Of a stretch of 23,189 nucleotides of DNA, positions 6,863 to 14,293 are shown piece by piece. The notes beneath the pieces are model-generated. The model was not told where the DNA came from. It worked only from the letters and a program-made list of their open reading frames with translations, and ran no database searches. Made by a program: the position numbers and the translations under genes. Position 1 is the first letter of the stretch; each line of letters starts with the position of its first letter. The stretch comes from Limnoglobus sp043757025 (GTDB taxonomy: Bacteria; Planctomycetota; Planctomycetia; Gemmatales; Gemmataceae), in the NCBI GenBank assembly GCA_043757025.1, contig JAYVQG010000244.1:1-23189 (forward strand). Reading direction: 5' to 3'.

Positions 6863-8049
6863 ACCGCCGTTTGCTGATTCTGCTGCTCTGGGCACTCGCG
6901 TTCCCGTCAGTTGCGTTCTCACAAAATCCGCCAGCCGATCCGCCCGTGAGCGATGCAGACATCAAAGCGTTGGCAGCAAAGCTACAGGCACTGGCACTGG
7001 CGCAAAACCCCCAGGTGCAAAAGCAGATTCAAGATTGGCTGCAAAACGGCGGCCAGATGCCGAACGACCTACCGCAACAAGCCCCACAGTTACCACCGAT
7101 AAACCGGGAACCACCACAGATGCCACCGAACCGCGGCGAACCGCGGTTTTTTCCAGACAAGAGGCCTCGCCCACAACCGAGGCCGCAACTTCCCGGCAAC
7201 ATGAATCCGGGGCAGATGCCGCAACTGCCGCAGAACTTCGACCCGTTCAATAATCCGTTACCGAATCCGAATGCCTTCGGCGGCAAAAACACCGACATCA
7301 ATGGTTTCGTCCAGTTCTGGGAGAAAAACTTCGGGCCACTCGACCAAACGCCCGAGTTGAAGAACGCCCTTCTGGACCTCATGAACGGCGCGGAGGGTCA
7401 AGACTTCGGCAAAGACCTCTTCGACGGCATGGATGGCAAAGGCGGTGCGGGCGATGACTTCAAGGGATTCGGAGATTGGTTCGACGGCAACTTCGGTGGC
7501 GGCGACTGGAAGTTACCCGATCTCGGTTTGAAGGATTGGTTCCCCAAGAACAACAACGCGGGCGGCGCGAAAGGCGATGGCGGCGGCTGGGGTGGGTTCA
7601 AACTCGGCGACTGGTCGATCGGTTCCGGCGAAGGTGGCGCGGGAACGTGGCTACCGGTGATCTTGTTCGTGGCGATTCTGGTCGTGGCACTGATCGCGTG
7701 GCGCTTCTGGCCAGGTGGGGAACCGAAGGAGCGGAGCGTGGCTACTGCCGCGCAACGGCTCGGTGCGTGGCCCGTCGATCCGCGAACGATCGCTAACCGC
7801 GAAGATCTGGTCCGCGCCTTCGAGTATCTATCGGTGTTGCTATGCGGAAGTGCCGCGAAAGTATGGAATCACCACACGATTGCGGCGGCGTTGCGAGCGA
7901 AGGTGCCAGAATCCGAAGCCTATGCCGACGAGTTGGCGCACCTCTACGAGTTGGCCAGATATACCTCGGTGGGCGAGCCATTACCGGCAACGGCGCTCGC
8001 CGACGCCCGCCGTTGCCTCTGCCAACTCGCGGGAGTGACACCCGCATGA
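6859..8049 (+). CDS. Membrane protein with low-complexity outer region and DUF4129-like C-terminal domain
   Basis: This 396-residue protein starts at the ATG of an ATGA overlap. A signal peptide spans about 1-21 (R-R-L-L-I-L-L-L-W-A-L-A-F, cut near F-S-Q). Residues 60-140 are Pro/Gln/Asn/Met-rich, and 185-262 are Gly/Asp/Trp-rich with repeated G-D-W or K-D-W units. One membrane helix spans about 264-282 (W-L-P-V-I-L-F-V-A-I-L-V-V-A-L). The C-terminal 85 residues, including H-L-Y-E-L-A-R-Y near 361-368, resemble the cytoplasmic DUF4129 domain found beside MoxR, DUF58 and transglutaminase genes. The predicted topology is low-complexity part outside, DUF4129 inside. The following DUF4350 and MoxR genes support the call; the low-complexity ectodomain is unusual. 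Confidence 0.75.
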   Translation: MNRRLLILLLWALAFPSVAFSQNPPADPPVSDADIKALAAKLQALALAQNPQVQKQIQDWLQNGGQMPNDLPQQAPQLPPINREPPQMPPNRGEPRFFPDKRPRPQPRPQLPGNMNPGQMPQLPQNFDPFNNPLPNPNAFGGKNTDINGFVQFWEKNFGPLDQTPELKNALLDLMNGAEGQDFGKDLFDGMDGKGGAGDDFKGFGDWFDGNFGGGDWKLPDLGLKDWFPKNNNAGGAKGDGGGWGGFKLGDWSIGSGEGGAGTWLPVILFVAILVVALIAWRFWPGGEPKERSVATAAQRLGAWPVDPRTIANREDLVRAFEYLSVLLCGSAAKVWNHHTIAAALRAKVPESEAYADELAHLYELARYTSVGEPLPATALADARRCLCQLAGVTPA

Positions 8050-9524
8050 CAGCATTCCGCTTCCTGCTGGGAATCGCACTCGCATTCGCGGCCAGCCCGA
8101 TCGGTTTCGCGCAAGACGATGCGAAACCACGAGCCGCAATCCCGGCCAACGGCACCGAAATCCTGCGAGCGTTACTCAAGTTTCAGAAACTAGTCCCCCA
8201 AGAGAATTTCGACCCGTTCGACCGCGCACCGGGCGATCTGGTTGTCGTGCTGATTGGCAAGCGATTCGAGCACATGCCAATTTTCGCACGGAAACTACTC
8301 ATAAATGGTGGTGCCGTATTCATCGTCACGAATGAAAACACCGAGTTGACGAATTTCTTTCCGCAAATTAACATCGTCAACGGCAACACAACGGTCACTG
8401 GAATGGACGTGGAATGCACGCGACCGCGCCGCTGCTTTCGAGGCGAGGCGAACTCGCTGTTCGCGACGATCCTCCCGCCGCCCGTCCCCGAACTGGCCGC
8501 GCTCATCAAGACATCGCGCGTGGTCGCACAACGACCGTCTGCGTTGGTGCGGGACGTGGCGCTCAACCCGTACCTCAGTCATACGTTAGCCGAATTCCCC
8601 GGCAACTCGCGATACCGGGGCGGCGCGGAACTCGAAGACGGCGCGGCCATCGCAGCGATGTCGGACCCTGCGCAGTTCGGCAAAGCGGTAGTGGTGGCCG
8701 ACGTCGGGATGTTCTCGAATCAGATGATGATCGCCAACGAACCCGCCCGACCCGATGGCGGCGACACGGGAACCGATAACTTCGTGTTTAGCTATTTTCT
8801 GACATCGTACCTCGCCACGAAACGCGATGGCACGAAGCGCACGCGGGTGTTGTTCGTCGAAAATGGCAAAATCGTAACCGACTTCGACCGCGTGAAGCTC
8901 GATGCGGGTAACCCGTTCCTCGGAGGCATCCCACCGATTCCCATGCCGCGGCGCGACAAGCTTCTCGAAATGATCGAGAACAAGCTGAACGACGGCATCG
9001 AGAAACTCCAGGACGAAGGCCTGCCCGAAGCCATTGTCACAAAAGATAAGAGCGGGATCGTTTTCGCTCACATCATCGAGTACGTCGCGGTAATCCTCGG
9101 CATTGCCGCACTCGTTTACCTCGTCAGCCGTATGTTTGGCAGCCGCACGAGAGCCGATTTCGTGCCGTCGCCGAAGATCGAACTCGATGGCTCCGGCCCG
9201 CTCGTTTTGCGAAAGCGCAGTGCGCTCGCTACGGGAAATATCCGCGAACCGCTACGCGATCACCTGCGTGCGCTGTTCCAACAATGGGGCGCACCGACCG
9301 ATGCGCAACCCGCACAACTGCCGCCGATTGGCACCGATCAGCCACGCGGCGGCAAGCCGAAATTGCTACGCGCCCTGAACGAATTGTGGACGATCGCATA
9401 CGGTGAGAAAGCGACCGCGATGGCCCCATCGAGGTGGCGCGATCTGCAAGAGTCGGTCGTGTACGTGGCGCGCGAGGCCGAGACGGGCAGTTGGAAGTTT
9501 CTACCGAACGGGAGCGATGCGTGA
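8046..9524 (+). CDS. DUF4350-type membrane protein
   Basis: The ATG at 8046 overlaps the previous stop as ATGA and encodes 492 residues; the open frame back to 7842 shadows the upstream gene. A signal peptide spans about 1-22 (F-L-L-G-I-A-L-A-F-A-A). An exported alpha/beta domain follows (V-V-V-L-I-G near 66-71, G-A-V-F-I-V near 89-94), then V-V-V-A-D-V-G-M-F-S-N near 215-225 and a D-N-F near 244-246. That last arrangement matches the DUF4350 family, which has a glutamine-amidotransferase-like fold without its nucleophile. One membrane helix lies at about 344-363, and a cytoplasmic tail of about 130 residues follows. DUF4350 genes usually sit between DUF4129 and moxR genes, as here. The family role is unknown; it probably works as a membrane partner of MoxR. 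Confidence 0.8.
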   Translation: MTAFRFLLGIALAFAASPIGFAQDDAKPRAAIPANGTEILRALLKFQKLVPQENFDPFDRAPGDLVVVLIGKRFEHMPIFARKLLINGGAVFIVTNENTELTNFFPQINIVNGNTTVTGMDVECTRPRRCFRGEANSLFATILPPPVPELAALIKTSRVVAQRPSALVRDVALNPYLSHTLAEFPGNSRYRGGAELEDGAAIAAMSDPAQFGKAVVVADVGMFSNQMMIANEPARPDGGDTGTDNFVFSYFLTSYLATKRDGTKRTRVLFVENGKIVTDFDRVKLDAGNPFLGGIPPIPMPRRDKLLEMIENKLNDGIEKLQDEGLPEAIVTKDKSGIVFAHIIEYVAVILGIAALVYLVSRMFGSRTRADFVPSPKIELDGSGPLVLRKRSALATGNIREPLRDHLRALFQQWGAPTDAQPAQLPPIGTDQPRGGKPKLLRALNELWTIAYGEKATAMAPSRWRDLQESVVYVAREAETGSWKFLPNGSDA

Positions 9525-10531
9525 GCGAACTAATGGAAATCGTGCCCGTCATTCATCCCGACGGCGACGATCCCACGGCGATCGCGAAGTCGCTGGCCAA
9601 GCAGGCGAGCGACTTGGGGCGGAAAGTCGCAGCCGAAGTCGCGAAGGTCGTGGTCGGCGCAAACCACGTCACCGAACAACTGCTGATCGCGATGATCGCC
9701 AGCGGCCACGTACTGCTCGAAGGCGTGCCCGGCGTTGCGAAAACGACGCTCTCGAAAGTCTTCGCCAAGCTGCTCGGTTGCCAGTATCAGCGGATCCAAT
9801 TCACGCCGGACTTACTGCCGTCGGACATCACCGGCACATCGATCTACGACCGCAACAAGAACGATTTCATTTTGCGCCAAGGGCCGATCTTCACGCAGGT
9901 TCTCCTCGCCGATGAGATCAACCGCGCCCCCGCGAAAACGCAGGCGGCACTGCTGGAGGCGATGCAAGAGTATCAAGTGACGGTCGACGGGCAGACGCTG
10001 ATGTTACCGCGGCCGTTCCTCGTTCTCGCCACCCAAAACCCGATCGAGCAAGAAGGCGTGTACCGCCTACCCGAAGCCCAACTCGACCGCTTTCTACTAC
10101 GCATCGAGATGGGCTACCCCGGCTACGATCACGAAGTCGACTTGCTCAAACTCCACGGCAAACCGCCCGTTGAAGTCTCGACGCTCTTCGATCCCACGCT
10201 GATTCTCTCGCTGCAAAACCGGCTGACATCGGTGTTCGGACGCGATACACTCTACCATTACATCGTGCAAATTGCCGAGGCAACCCGCGAACACCCCGAC
10301 GTCGCGCTCGGGGCCAGCCCCCGTGCGGCACTCTCCATGATGCGCTGTGCGCGAGCGCGCGCCGTGTTGCGCGGCAACCATTATTTCACCCATGCCGACG
10401 TGCAAGCCGTGGCGATGGGCGTACTCGGCCACCGGATCATCCTGCGTCCCGAAGCCGAAATCGAAGGTCGCGAGGTCAGCGATGTGGTGAAGGACGTGCT
10501 AGCCGAAGTGAAAGTCCTCGAAACCGCGTAG
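9521..10531 (+). CDS. moxR: MoxR-family AAA+ ATPase
   Basis: The GTG at 9521 overlaps the previous stop as GTGA and gives 336 residues, a normal MoxR length; an ATG at 9533 is an alternative. AAA+ features are clear: Walker A G-V-P-G-V-A-K-T at 68-75, Walker B V-L-L-A-D-E at 127-132 followed by I-N-R-A-P-A-K-T-Q, and sensor 1 A-T-Q-N-P-I-E-Q-E-G with Asn173. The arginine-finger region L-P-E-A-Q-L-D-R-F follows, and a helical lid ends the protein. MoxR ATPases are hexameric chaperone-like enzymes that mature or remodel partner proteins, often with VWA-domain DUF58 proteins. No DUF58 or VWA gene lies in this operon, which is unusual. No obvious intrinsic terminator follows. Confidence 0.93.
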   Translation: MSELMEIVPVIHPDGDDPTAIAKSLAKQASDLGRKVAAEVAKVVVGANHVTEQLLIAMIASGHVLLEGVPGVAKTTLSKVFAKLLGCQYQRIQFTPDLLPSDITGTSIYDRNKNDFILRQGPIFTQVLLADEINRAPAKTQAALLEAMQEYQVTVDGQTLMLPRPFLVLATQNPIEQEGVYRLPEAQLDRFLLRIEMGYPGYDHEVDLLKLHGKPPVEVSTLFDPTLILSLQNRLTSVFGRDTLYHYIVQIAEATREHPDVALGASPRAALSMMRCARARAVLRGNHYFTHADVQAVAMGVLGHRIILRPEAEIEGREVSDVVKDVLAEVKVLETA

Positions 10532-10575
10532 CGGACAACCCAAGCCGCGCATTCGAGAAAAACCCCGCGATGCGG

Positions 10576-10605
10576 TTGCCCGAACGGGGTTGCGCGGGAT
10601 ATACT
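10576..10605 (+). promoter_or_regulatory. Candidate sigma-70-type promoter for tatA
   Basis: TTGCCC at 10576-10581 and TATACT at 10600-10605 are separated by 18 nt, in the 169-nt gap between moxR and tatA. A start point near 10612 would give a leader of about 90 nt. The -10 matches consensus at 5 of 6 positions and the -35 at 4 of 6. A 7-bp inverted pair (AACCCCG / CGGGGTT, 10561-10591) overlaps the -35 and may affect transcription read-through from moxR or regulation. Confidence 0.4.
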
Positions 10606-10700
10606 TTGGTTAAGTCGTCAGCGACTCCCGCCGGTCGGGGTTACCTTCAACCTCCTCCAACATCTGTTTCCCGGTTCACTCTGTTGAGGAGGTTTCTCGC

Positions 10701-10979
10701 ATGTTCGCATTTCTACCTGGCGTCGGCCCACAAGAGATTCTGCTTTTGGTGCTGCTCGGCGTGCTGCTGTTCGGTCGCAAGCTACCGGAAATCGGTCGGT
10801 CACTCGGTAAGACCGTCGTCGAATTCAAGAAGGGCATCAAGGGCCTCGAAGACGAAGTCTCGACCGATTCGCCCTCGCGATCGATCGAACCCGAGCCGAT
10901 CAAGGCCCCACAACGCATCACCAACACGACGCCAAAATTCGACGATAGCCCCGTGACGAACCTGCCACCAAAAGTGTAA
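10701..10979 (+). CDS. tatA: Twin-arginine translocase subunit TatA/TatB family
   Basis: This 92-residue protein has the standard TatA layout. A short N-terminal membrane helix (I-L-L-L-V-L-L-G-V-L-L) is followed by the F-G hinge at 24-25 and an amphipathic helix, R-K-L-P-E-I-G-R-S-L-G-K, leading to V-V-E-F-K-K-G-I-K-G. A polar, disordered tail runs from about 52. TatA oligomers form the pore that lets folded Tat substrates cross the inner membrane with TatC. The ATG is preceded by an excellent GAGGAGG site at 10684-10690. The gene stands alone with its own candidate promoter and terminator; tatC is not in the window. TatA rather than TatB is favoured by length and the hinge. Confidence 0.93.
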   Translation: MFAFLPGVGPQEILLLVLLGVLLFGRKLPEIGRSLGKTVVEFKKGIKGLEDEVSTDSPSRSIEPEPIKAPQRITNTTPKFDDSPVTNLPPKV

Positions 10980-11000
10980 GCCACGGTCTGAGACACGGAG

Positions 11001-11028
11001 AACGCCCCGGTAGATACCGGGGCGTTTT
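11001..11028 (+). terminator. Intrinsic terminator of tatA
   Basis: A perfect 10-bp stem, AACGCCCCGG / CCGGGGCGTT, has a 6-nt loop and runs into TTTT. It begins 21 nt after the tatA stop. The convergent methyltransferase gene ends 4 nt beyond it. On the minus strand the stem lacks a T-run, so it should work mainly for tatA, although the hairpin could also protect the end of the methyltransferase transcript. Confidence 0.85.
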
Positions 11029-11031
11029 CGA

Positions 11032-12705
11032 TTATCGGCGCGGATCGCAACGATTCCGCTGCCAAGGGATTTCTTCGCTTAACCCGAACGCTTGCCAGAC
11101 GAGGGCGTTGATTTTTCTCTCGGCCTCGTCGGTGACTCCGTTCTTCCGCACGGCACGCACCTCTCGAACGATAGCCGAGGATTTCTTGAGGTCGGGCAGC
11201 GGGAACTTTGCCACGTACTGCGTCATGAAGCGGCGACGGCCTGCGTACAGCTTGTTGTGAAACACGGTGTCGTAAAACTTCGTGATGAATGTGGAGTTCG
11301 CCACAGCCAGCATCAGCAGCAGCCAGTCCGGATCCACACCATCGAACAGCGTAATCCAGTAACAGTCGCCGTTGATAATCGCACCGCTGTCCTCGTAAAA
11401 GAATCGCGGATATTCCGAGATGTCCGGGTAAGCAATCTTCGGCTCGTCCCAATCCTCGGGGTTATGGGGAACCCAGATTTCATACCACTCGCGCCCGCCC
11501 TCGATGACGTAGGTTCTTCGCGTGAGCCTCTCCCGATGGCTTTCCAGATACGCAGCACCCTTGGGGAATTTCTTCAGGTCGACGGGGAATCGCTTCCCGT
11601 TCTTTGAGGCATGAGGGTAAAGGACGTGCTTCTCGGCGGGTTGTGCTTTCCACCGATCCGAGACATGGTGTGTAAGCAAAGGGCGAAGGAGCGGCTTTTC
11701 TGGCTGCTGGTCCGTTGGTAGATCATCCCAGTCCGAGCGAATAAATACTTCATCGGCGGTGGTTTTTATCCCCACCCGCACCTTGCCGAGGTCGGCAAAG
11801 GTATGCACTTGGTGCTTGCGGATGGTCGCGAGCCACGCATCCGATTGAACCGAAGCCAGCGACCAAGTGTCGGCATCCGTCGCAAGCTTTCCCTTCTCGA
11901 TGCAAAACGAACCTTTGGGCGTTTCGATGACACCGACCAAATCGTCGCGAAGGGCCTGAAGTGGAGAGTCACTCGCGATCGCGGAGCCATTCACTCCGTT
12001 GCGGTGTTGGTAGATTCGGTGGAACGAACAGTCGTTTTTCCCCGTGCGACCTTTGCGGCCAACGAGAATGACCGGCAACACGGCCGCGACGAAGAGTTTG
12101 GTGTCGCCCAGATCGTAGATGGCTTCGAGATCGAAGTCGGTAACGAACAATTCGCGCAGCGAGGCACCGGACTCGATCGTCAGGAACCGATTGGAAGTGA
12201 GCAGACCGAGGATGCCGCCGGGCTTCAGGACATCGGCCATGCACTTGGCGAAGGCATGATAGAGGTCGACTCGCCCCGTCAGGCGGAACCGCTTGGCCAG
12301 CGCCTTGGCGACCTTGGCACCCATAACTTGCGTGCGGACATACGGCGGGTTCGCAATCACAATGTCGTATCTGGGCGTATGGTCTTCGGCAAGAAAGTCG
12401 CGATTGTGCAGGTGGATCTCACAAACGCCGATTCCTTTCAAATTCTCAGTCGCAATCTCGATGGCCTCTGGGTCCGTTTCATAGCCTTCGAGGATCATAC
12501 GACCGCGGACCGCCTTGGGCGCGGCTTCGACAATCGCCTCGAGCAACCCACCATCCCCGCAGGCTGGGTCAAGAACGCGGATTTGGCCGATGAGCTTTCC
12601 CGTCGCCGCAAAGGTCACGTCGGCAAGGAAGGAGGCGAGATCGTCCGGCGTGTAGTGAACGCCGCGTTGCTTCGTCGGATTGTGCTTGGTGTTTCTGGCC
12701 TGCAT
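11032..12705 (-). CDS. Adenine-specific DNA methyltransferase, TaqI/Eco57I type (orphan)
   Basis: This 557-residue enzyme should methylate adenine N6 using S-adenosylmethionine. The gamma-class motif order is clear: motif X G-V-H-Y-T-P at 15-20, motif I (SAM binding) L-D-P-A-C-G-D-G at 45-52, an acidic residue in G-Y-E-T-D near 74-78, and the catalytic N-P-P-Y at 119-122. From about 300 to 530 lies a TaqI-like target-recognition region, with a typical late segment D-P-D-W-L-L-L-M-L-A-V-A-N-S and K-F-P-L-P-D-L near the end. No nuclease motif is visible, and no endonuclease gene lies on either side, so it appears solitary. The upstream minus-strand gene is separated from it by a terminator. The ribosome site at the ATG is weak. 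The recognition sequence cannot be predicted. Confidence 0.88.
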   Translation of the reverse strand: MQARNTKHNPTKQRGVHYTPDDLASFLADVTFAATGKLIGQIRVLDPACGDGGLLEAIVEAAPKAVRGRMILEGYETDPEAIEIATENLKGIGVCEIHLHNRDFLAEDHTPRYDIVIANPPYVRTQVMGAKVAKALAKRFRLTGRVDLYHAFAKCMADVLKPGGILGLLTSNRFLTIESGASLRELFVTDFDLEAIYDLGDTKLFVAAVLPVILVGRKGRTGKNDCSFHRIYQHRNGVNGSAIASDSPLQALRDDLVGVIETPKGSFCIEKGKLATDADTWSLASVQSDAWLATIRKHQVHTFADLGKVRVGIKTTADEVFIRSDWDDLPTDQQPEKPLLRPLLTHHVSDRWKAQPAEKHVLYPHASKNGKRFPVDLKKFPKGAAYLESHRERLTRRTYVIEGGREWYEIWVPHNPEDWDEPKIAYPDISEYPRFFYEDSGAIINGDCYWITLFDGVDPDWLLLMLAVANSTFITKFYDTVFHNKLYAGRRRFMTQYVAKFPLPDLKKSSAIVREVRAVRKNGVTDEAERKINALVWQAFGLSEEIPWQRNRCDPRR

Positions 12706-12745
12706 CGCATTCTCGAAATCGAGCGATTCGCCAATCGCCCTGAAA

Positions 12746-12777
12746 CCAAAAAGAACGCCCCGAGTTGCGGGGCGTTC
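12746..12777 (-). terminator. Intrinsic terminator of the discoidin-like gene
   Basis: On the minus strand a 9-bp stem, GAACGCCCC / GGGGCGTTC (12753-12761 with 12769-12777), has a 7-nt loop. It is followed by a T-rich stretch, the complement of the A-rich run at 12746-12752. It begins 4 nt after the stop of the discoidin-like gene. It should separate that gene from the methyltransferase gene downstream on the same strand. Confidence 0.85.
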
Positions 12778-12781
12778 ATCG

Positions 12782-13330
12782 TTACTCGACGGTAATTTCG
12801 CTCAAGGCCACGCAGCCCGCGTTGGCTTCGTCTTTCGTGATGGTGAAACGGATCGCTCGCACGTTGCCGATCGCCGCTTTTGGCGTGTGTTCAAAATCGT
12901 GTTTATCGCCCTTCGCAACTAAATCCTCTTTGGTCAACACCTTGTCGTCCGCATCGAAATACTCGATCTTCCCCGCCGTGGCCGAGTAGCCATTCGGATA
13001 CTGCGGATCGCGATTGCCGAGGATGTTCACGCGGCGAACGGAAACAGTCTCGGGGAAGCGTACGCGAACCCATGGCTCTTTGCCATTCGTCGCCGTCTCG
13101 CCGTTCGCCGAGTACCACGAAGTTTCCTCGTTGCCGTCGAAGGCGTGAGTGGATGGCCAGTTCTGCCAATCGGAACTGGCGTCGATCGCGAGCTTTTCTT
13201 TGTGGTCCTTGATGAGCGTATTCGCGTTGGTTTTCCCGAGCGCTGGCAGCGTGTTCTTCGGCACCGGTGCCGCAGACAGGACGGCGACAGCGACCGACGC
13301 AACCGCAAGCAAGTAGACGTATCGCAACAT
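12782..13330 (-). CDS. Exported discoidin-like (F5/8 type C, galactose-binding fold) protein
   Basis: The ATG at 13330 has a good GGAGGG site upstream and encodes 182 residues; the frame is open further, to 13855, without a plausible start. A signal peptide spans about 1-21 (Y-L-L-A-V-A-S-V-A-V-A-V-L-S-A). Residues 44-182 form a single jelly-roll module of discoidin type: A-F-D-G-N-E-E-T-S-W-Y near 63-73 (the metal/ligand loop), W-V-R-V-R-F-P near 87-93, V-R-R-V-N-I-L-G-N near 98-106, and the closing strands R-A-I-R-F-T-I-T near 158-165 and S-E-I-T-V-E at the end. Such domains bind carbohydrate or surface polymers. No enzyme domain is attached, so it is probably a secreted or periplasmic binding protein. 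It has its own terminator. Confidence 0.8.
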   Translation of the reverse strand: MLRYVYLLAVASVAVAVLSAAPVPKNTLPALGKTNANTLIKDHKEKLAIDASSDWQNWPSTHAFDGNEETSWYSANGETATNGKEPWVRVRFPETVSVRRVNILGNRDPQYPNGYSATAGKIEYFDADDKVLTKEDLVAKGDKHDFEHTPKAAIGNVRAIRFTITKDEANAGCVALSEITVE

Positions 13331-13445
13331 GAAAACCCTCCGTCGAAGTGAAACGTGAGCCTCCACACACAGTACACGATGTCGTTGCGATCGTCGTCGC
13401 ATTTCCCAAAACTGCTGGTTCGCGGTGGGCGAATCGTAACGCCCG

Positions 13446-13451
13446 TATACT
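13446..13451 (+). promoter_or_regulatory. Candidate -10 box for the three-gene ATPase cassette
   Basis: TATACT lies 41 nt upstream of the chosen ATG at 13493, in the 162-nt divergent gap between the discoidin-like gene and the cassette. No good -35 hexamer is visible at 16-18 nt. The position suits a short leader of about 35 nt. This is a weak call from a -10 alone. Confidence 0.3.
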
Positions 13452-13492
13452 ATGAGTGATTGGGCATTTACCTGAATTTGAACGGAAAAGTC

Positions 13493-14293
13493 ATGGAAAC
13501 TCTCGATAAGAAGACGACCGAAGCGGTTCGCAAATTGGTCGTCAAAGCGCATGCTGCGGGGAAGCCGTTGAAGGTATCGGCGGCAGAAATCAAAACGCAC
13601 ACCGCGACCGAACCGCACGGTTACCTCGAAACGGTTGCGGATCCGAAGCCACCGAAGAAGGCTCCAAAAACCCCGACCACTTTCGTGCAAATCACCGGAA
13701 AAGGCCGCGAGTGGCTGTTGGACTCGATGACGCCGAAAGCGGCACTCGAATCGTTGCGAGAGACGGTTGCACATCAACTCGAAGCCATCCGGACAACGCC
13801 GCCGGAGTTCCACGAAATCGCGACGAAAATCGAGCACCTTCAAAACGAGTTGCACGCGCTCGCCGACCGCCGCAAAGGCGAAGTCGAGAAGCTAACGCAC
13901 ACGGTGACGGAGATCAAAACCGTCGTCGATCGCGCGACCGATGAAACGAAGAAACTGTTCGCGGTGGCACCCGCCGCAGAAGCACCAGCGGCCGCAACCG
14001 AAGTGCATTCGACGCAGCCGCTCGAAGACGCGATTGTGAAATTCGTCGGCGAATGGTGGGCGGATAAGAGCCGCGCGTGCGGGATCGACGAAATCAAGAA
14101 TCACCTCGATCAACATGGGCACAAGGTAACGATCGGCACACTCCACGATGCGCTGCGAAAATTGCACCACTCCGAAACGCTTCGATTGGGTAGTTGGGAC
14201 AAGACGCTGAGCGAAATCCCAGTAGGCGAGCTGGCGATTTTCATCTCGAATAAGGTGATGTATTATGTCTACACCAACGATCGAAGCAACTGA
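13493..14293 (+). CDS. Unrecognised coiled-coil protein with two probable winged helices (cassette gene 1)
   Basis: The chosen ATG at 13493 gives 266 residues (M-E-T-L-D-K-K); a TTG at 13460 would add 11 residues. Three parts are visible. Residues 5-78 end in F-V-Q-I-T-G-K-G-R-E-W-L-L-D, the usual wing-plus-helix ending of a winged-helix domain. Residues about 82-156 are heptad-rich and charged, a likely coiled coil. After an Ala/Pro/Glu linker (157-172), residues 177-260 form a second winged-helix-like domain with G-I-D-E-I-K-N-H-L as first helix, T-I-G-T-L-H-D-A-L-R-K-L as likely recognition helix, and V-M-Y-Y-V-Y as last strand. No enzyme motif is present. It could bind DNA or bridge proteins. 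Its 3' end overlaps the ATPase start by 29 nt, so the two are translationally coupled. I do not recognise the family. Confidence 0.75.
   Translation: METLDKKTTEAVRKLVVKAHAAGKPLKVSAAEIKTHTATEPHGYLETVADPKPPKKAPKTPTTFVQITGKGREWLLDSMTPKAALESLRETVAHQLEAIRTTPPEFHEIATKIEHLQNELHALADRRKGEVEKLTHTVTEIKTVVDRATDETKKLFAVAPAAEAPAAATEVHSTQPLEDAIVKFVGEWWADKSRACGIDEIKNHLDQHGHKVTIGTLHDALRKLHHSETLRLGSWDKTLSEIPVGELAIFISNKVMYYVYTNDRSN

Noticed and set aside
11803..12795. 330-residue plus-strand frame over the methyltransferase
   Set aside because: The composition is typical of a reverse-strand shadow and it has no recognisable domain. The minus strand encodes all methyltransferase motifs.
13331..13855. 175-residue N-terminal extension of the discoidin-like frame
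   Set aside because: It runs through the divergent promoter region and into gene 1 of the cassette. The ATG at 13330 with GGAGGG is followed by a proper signal peptide.
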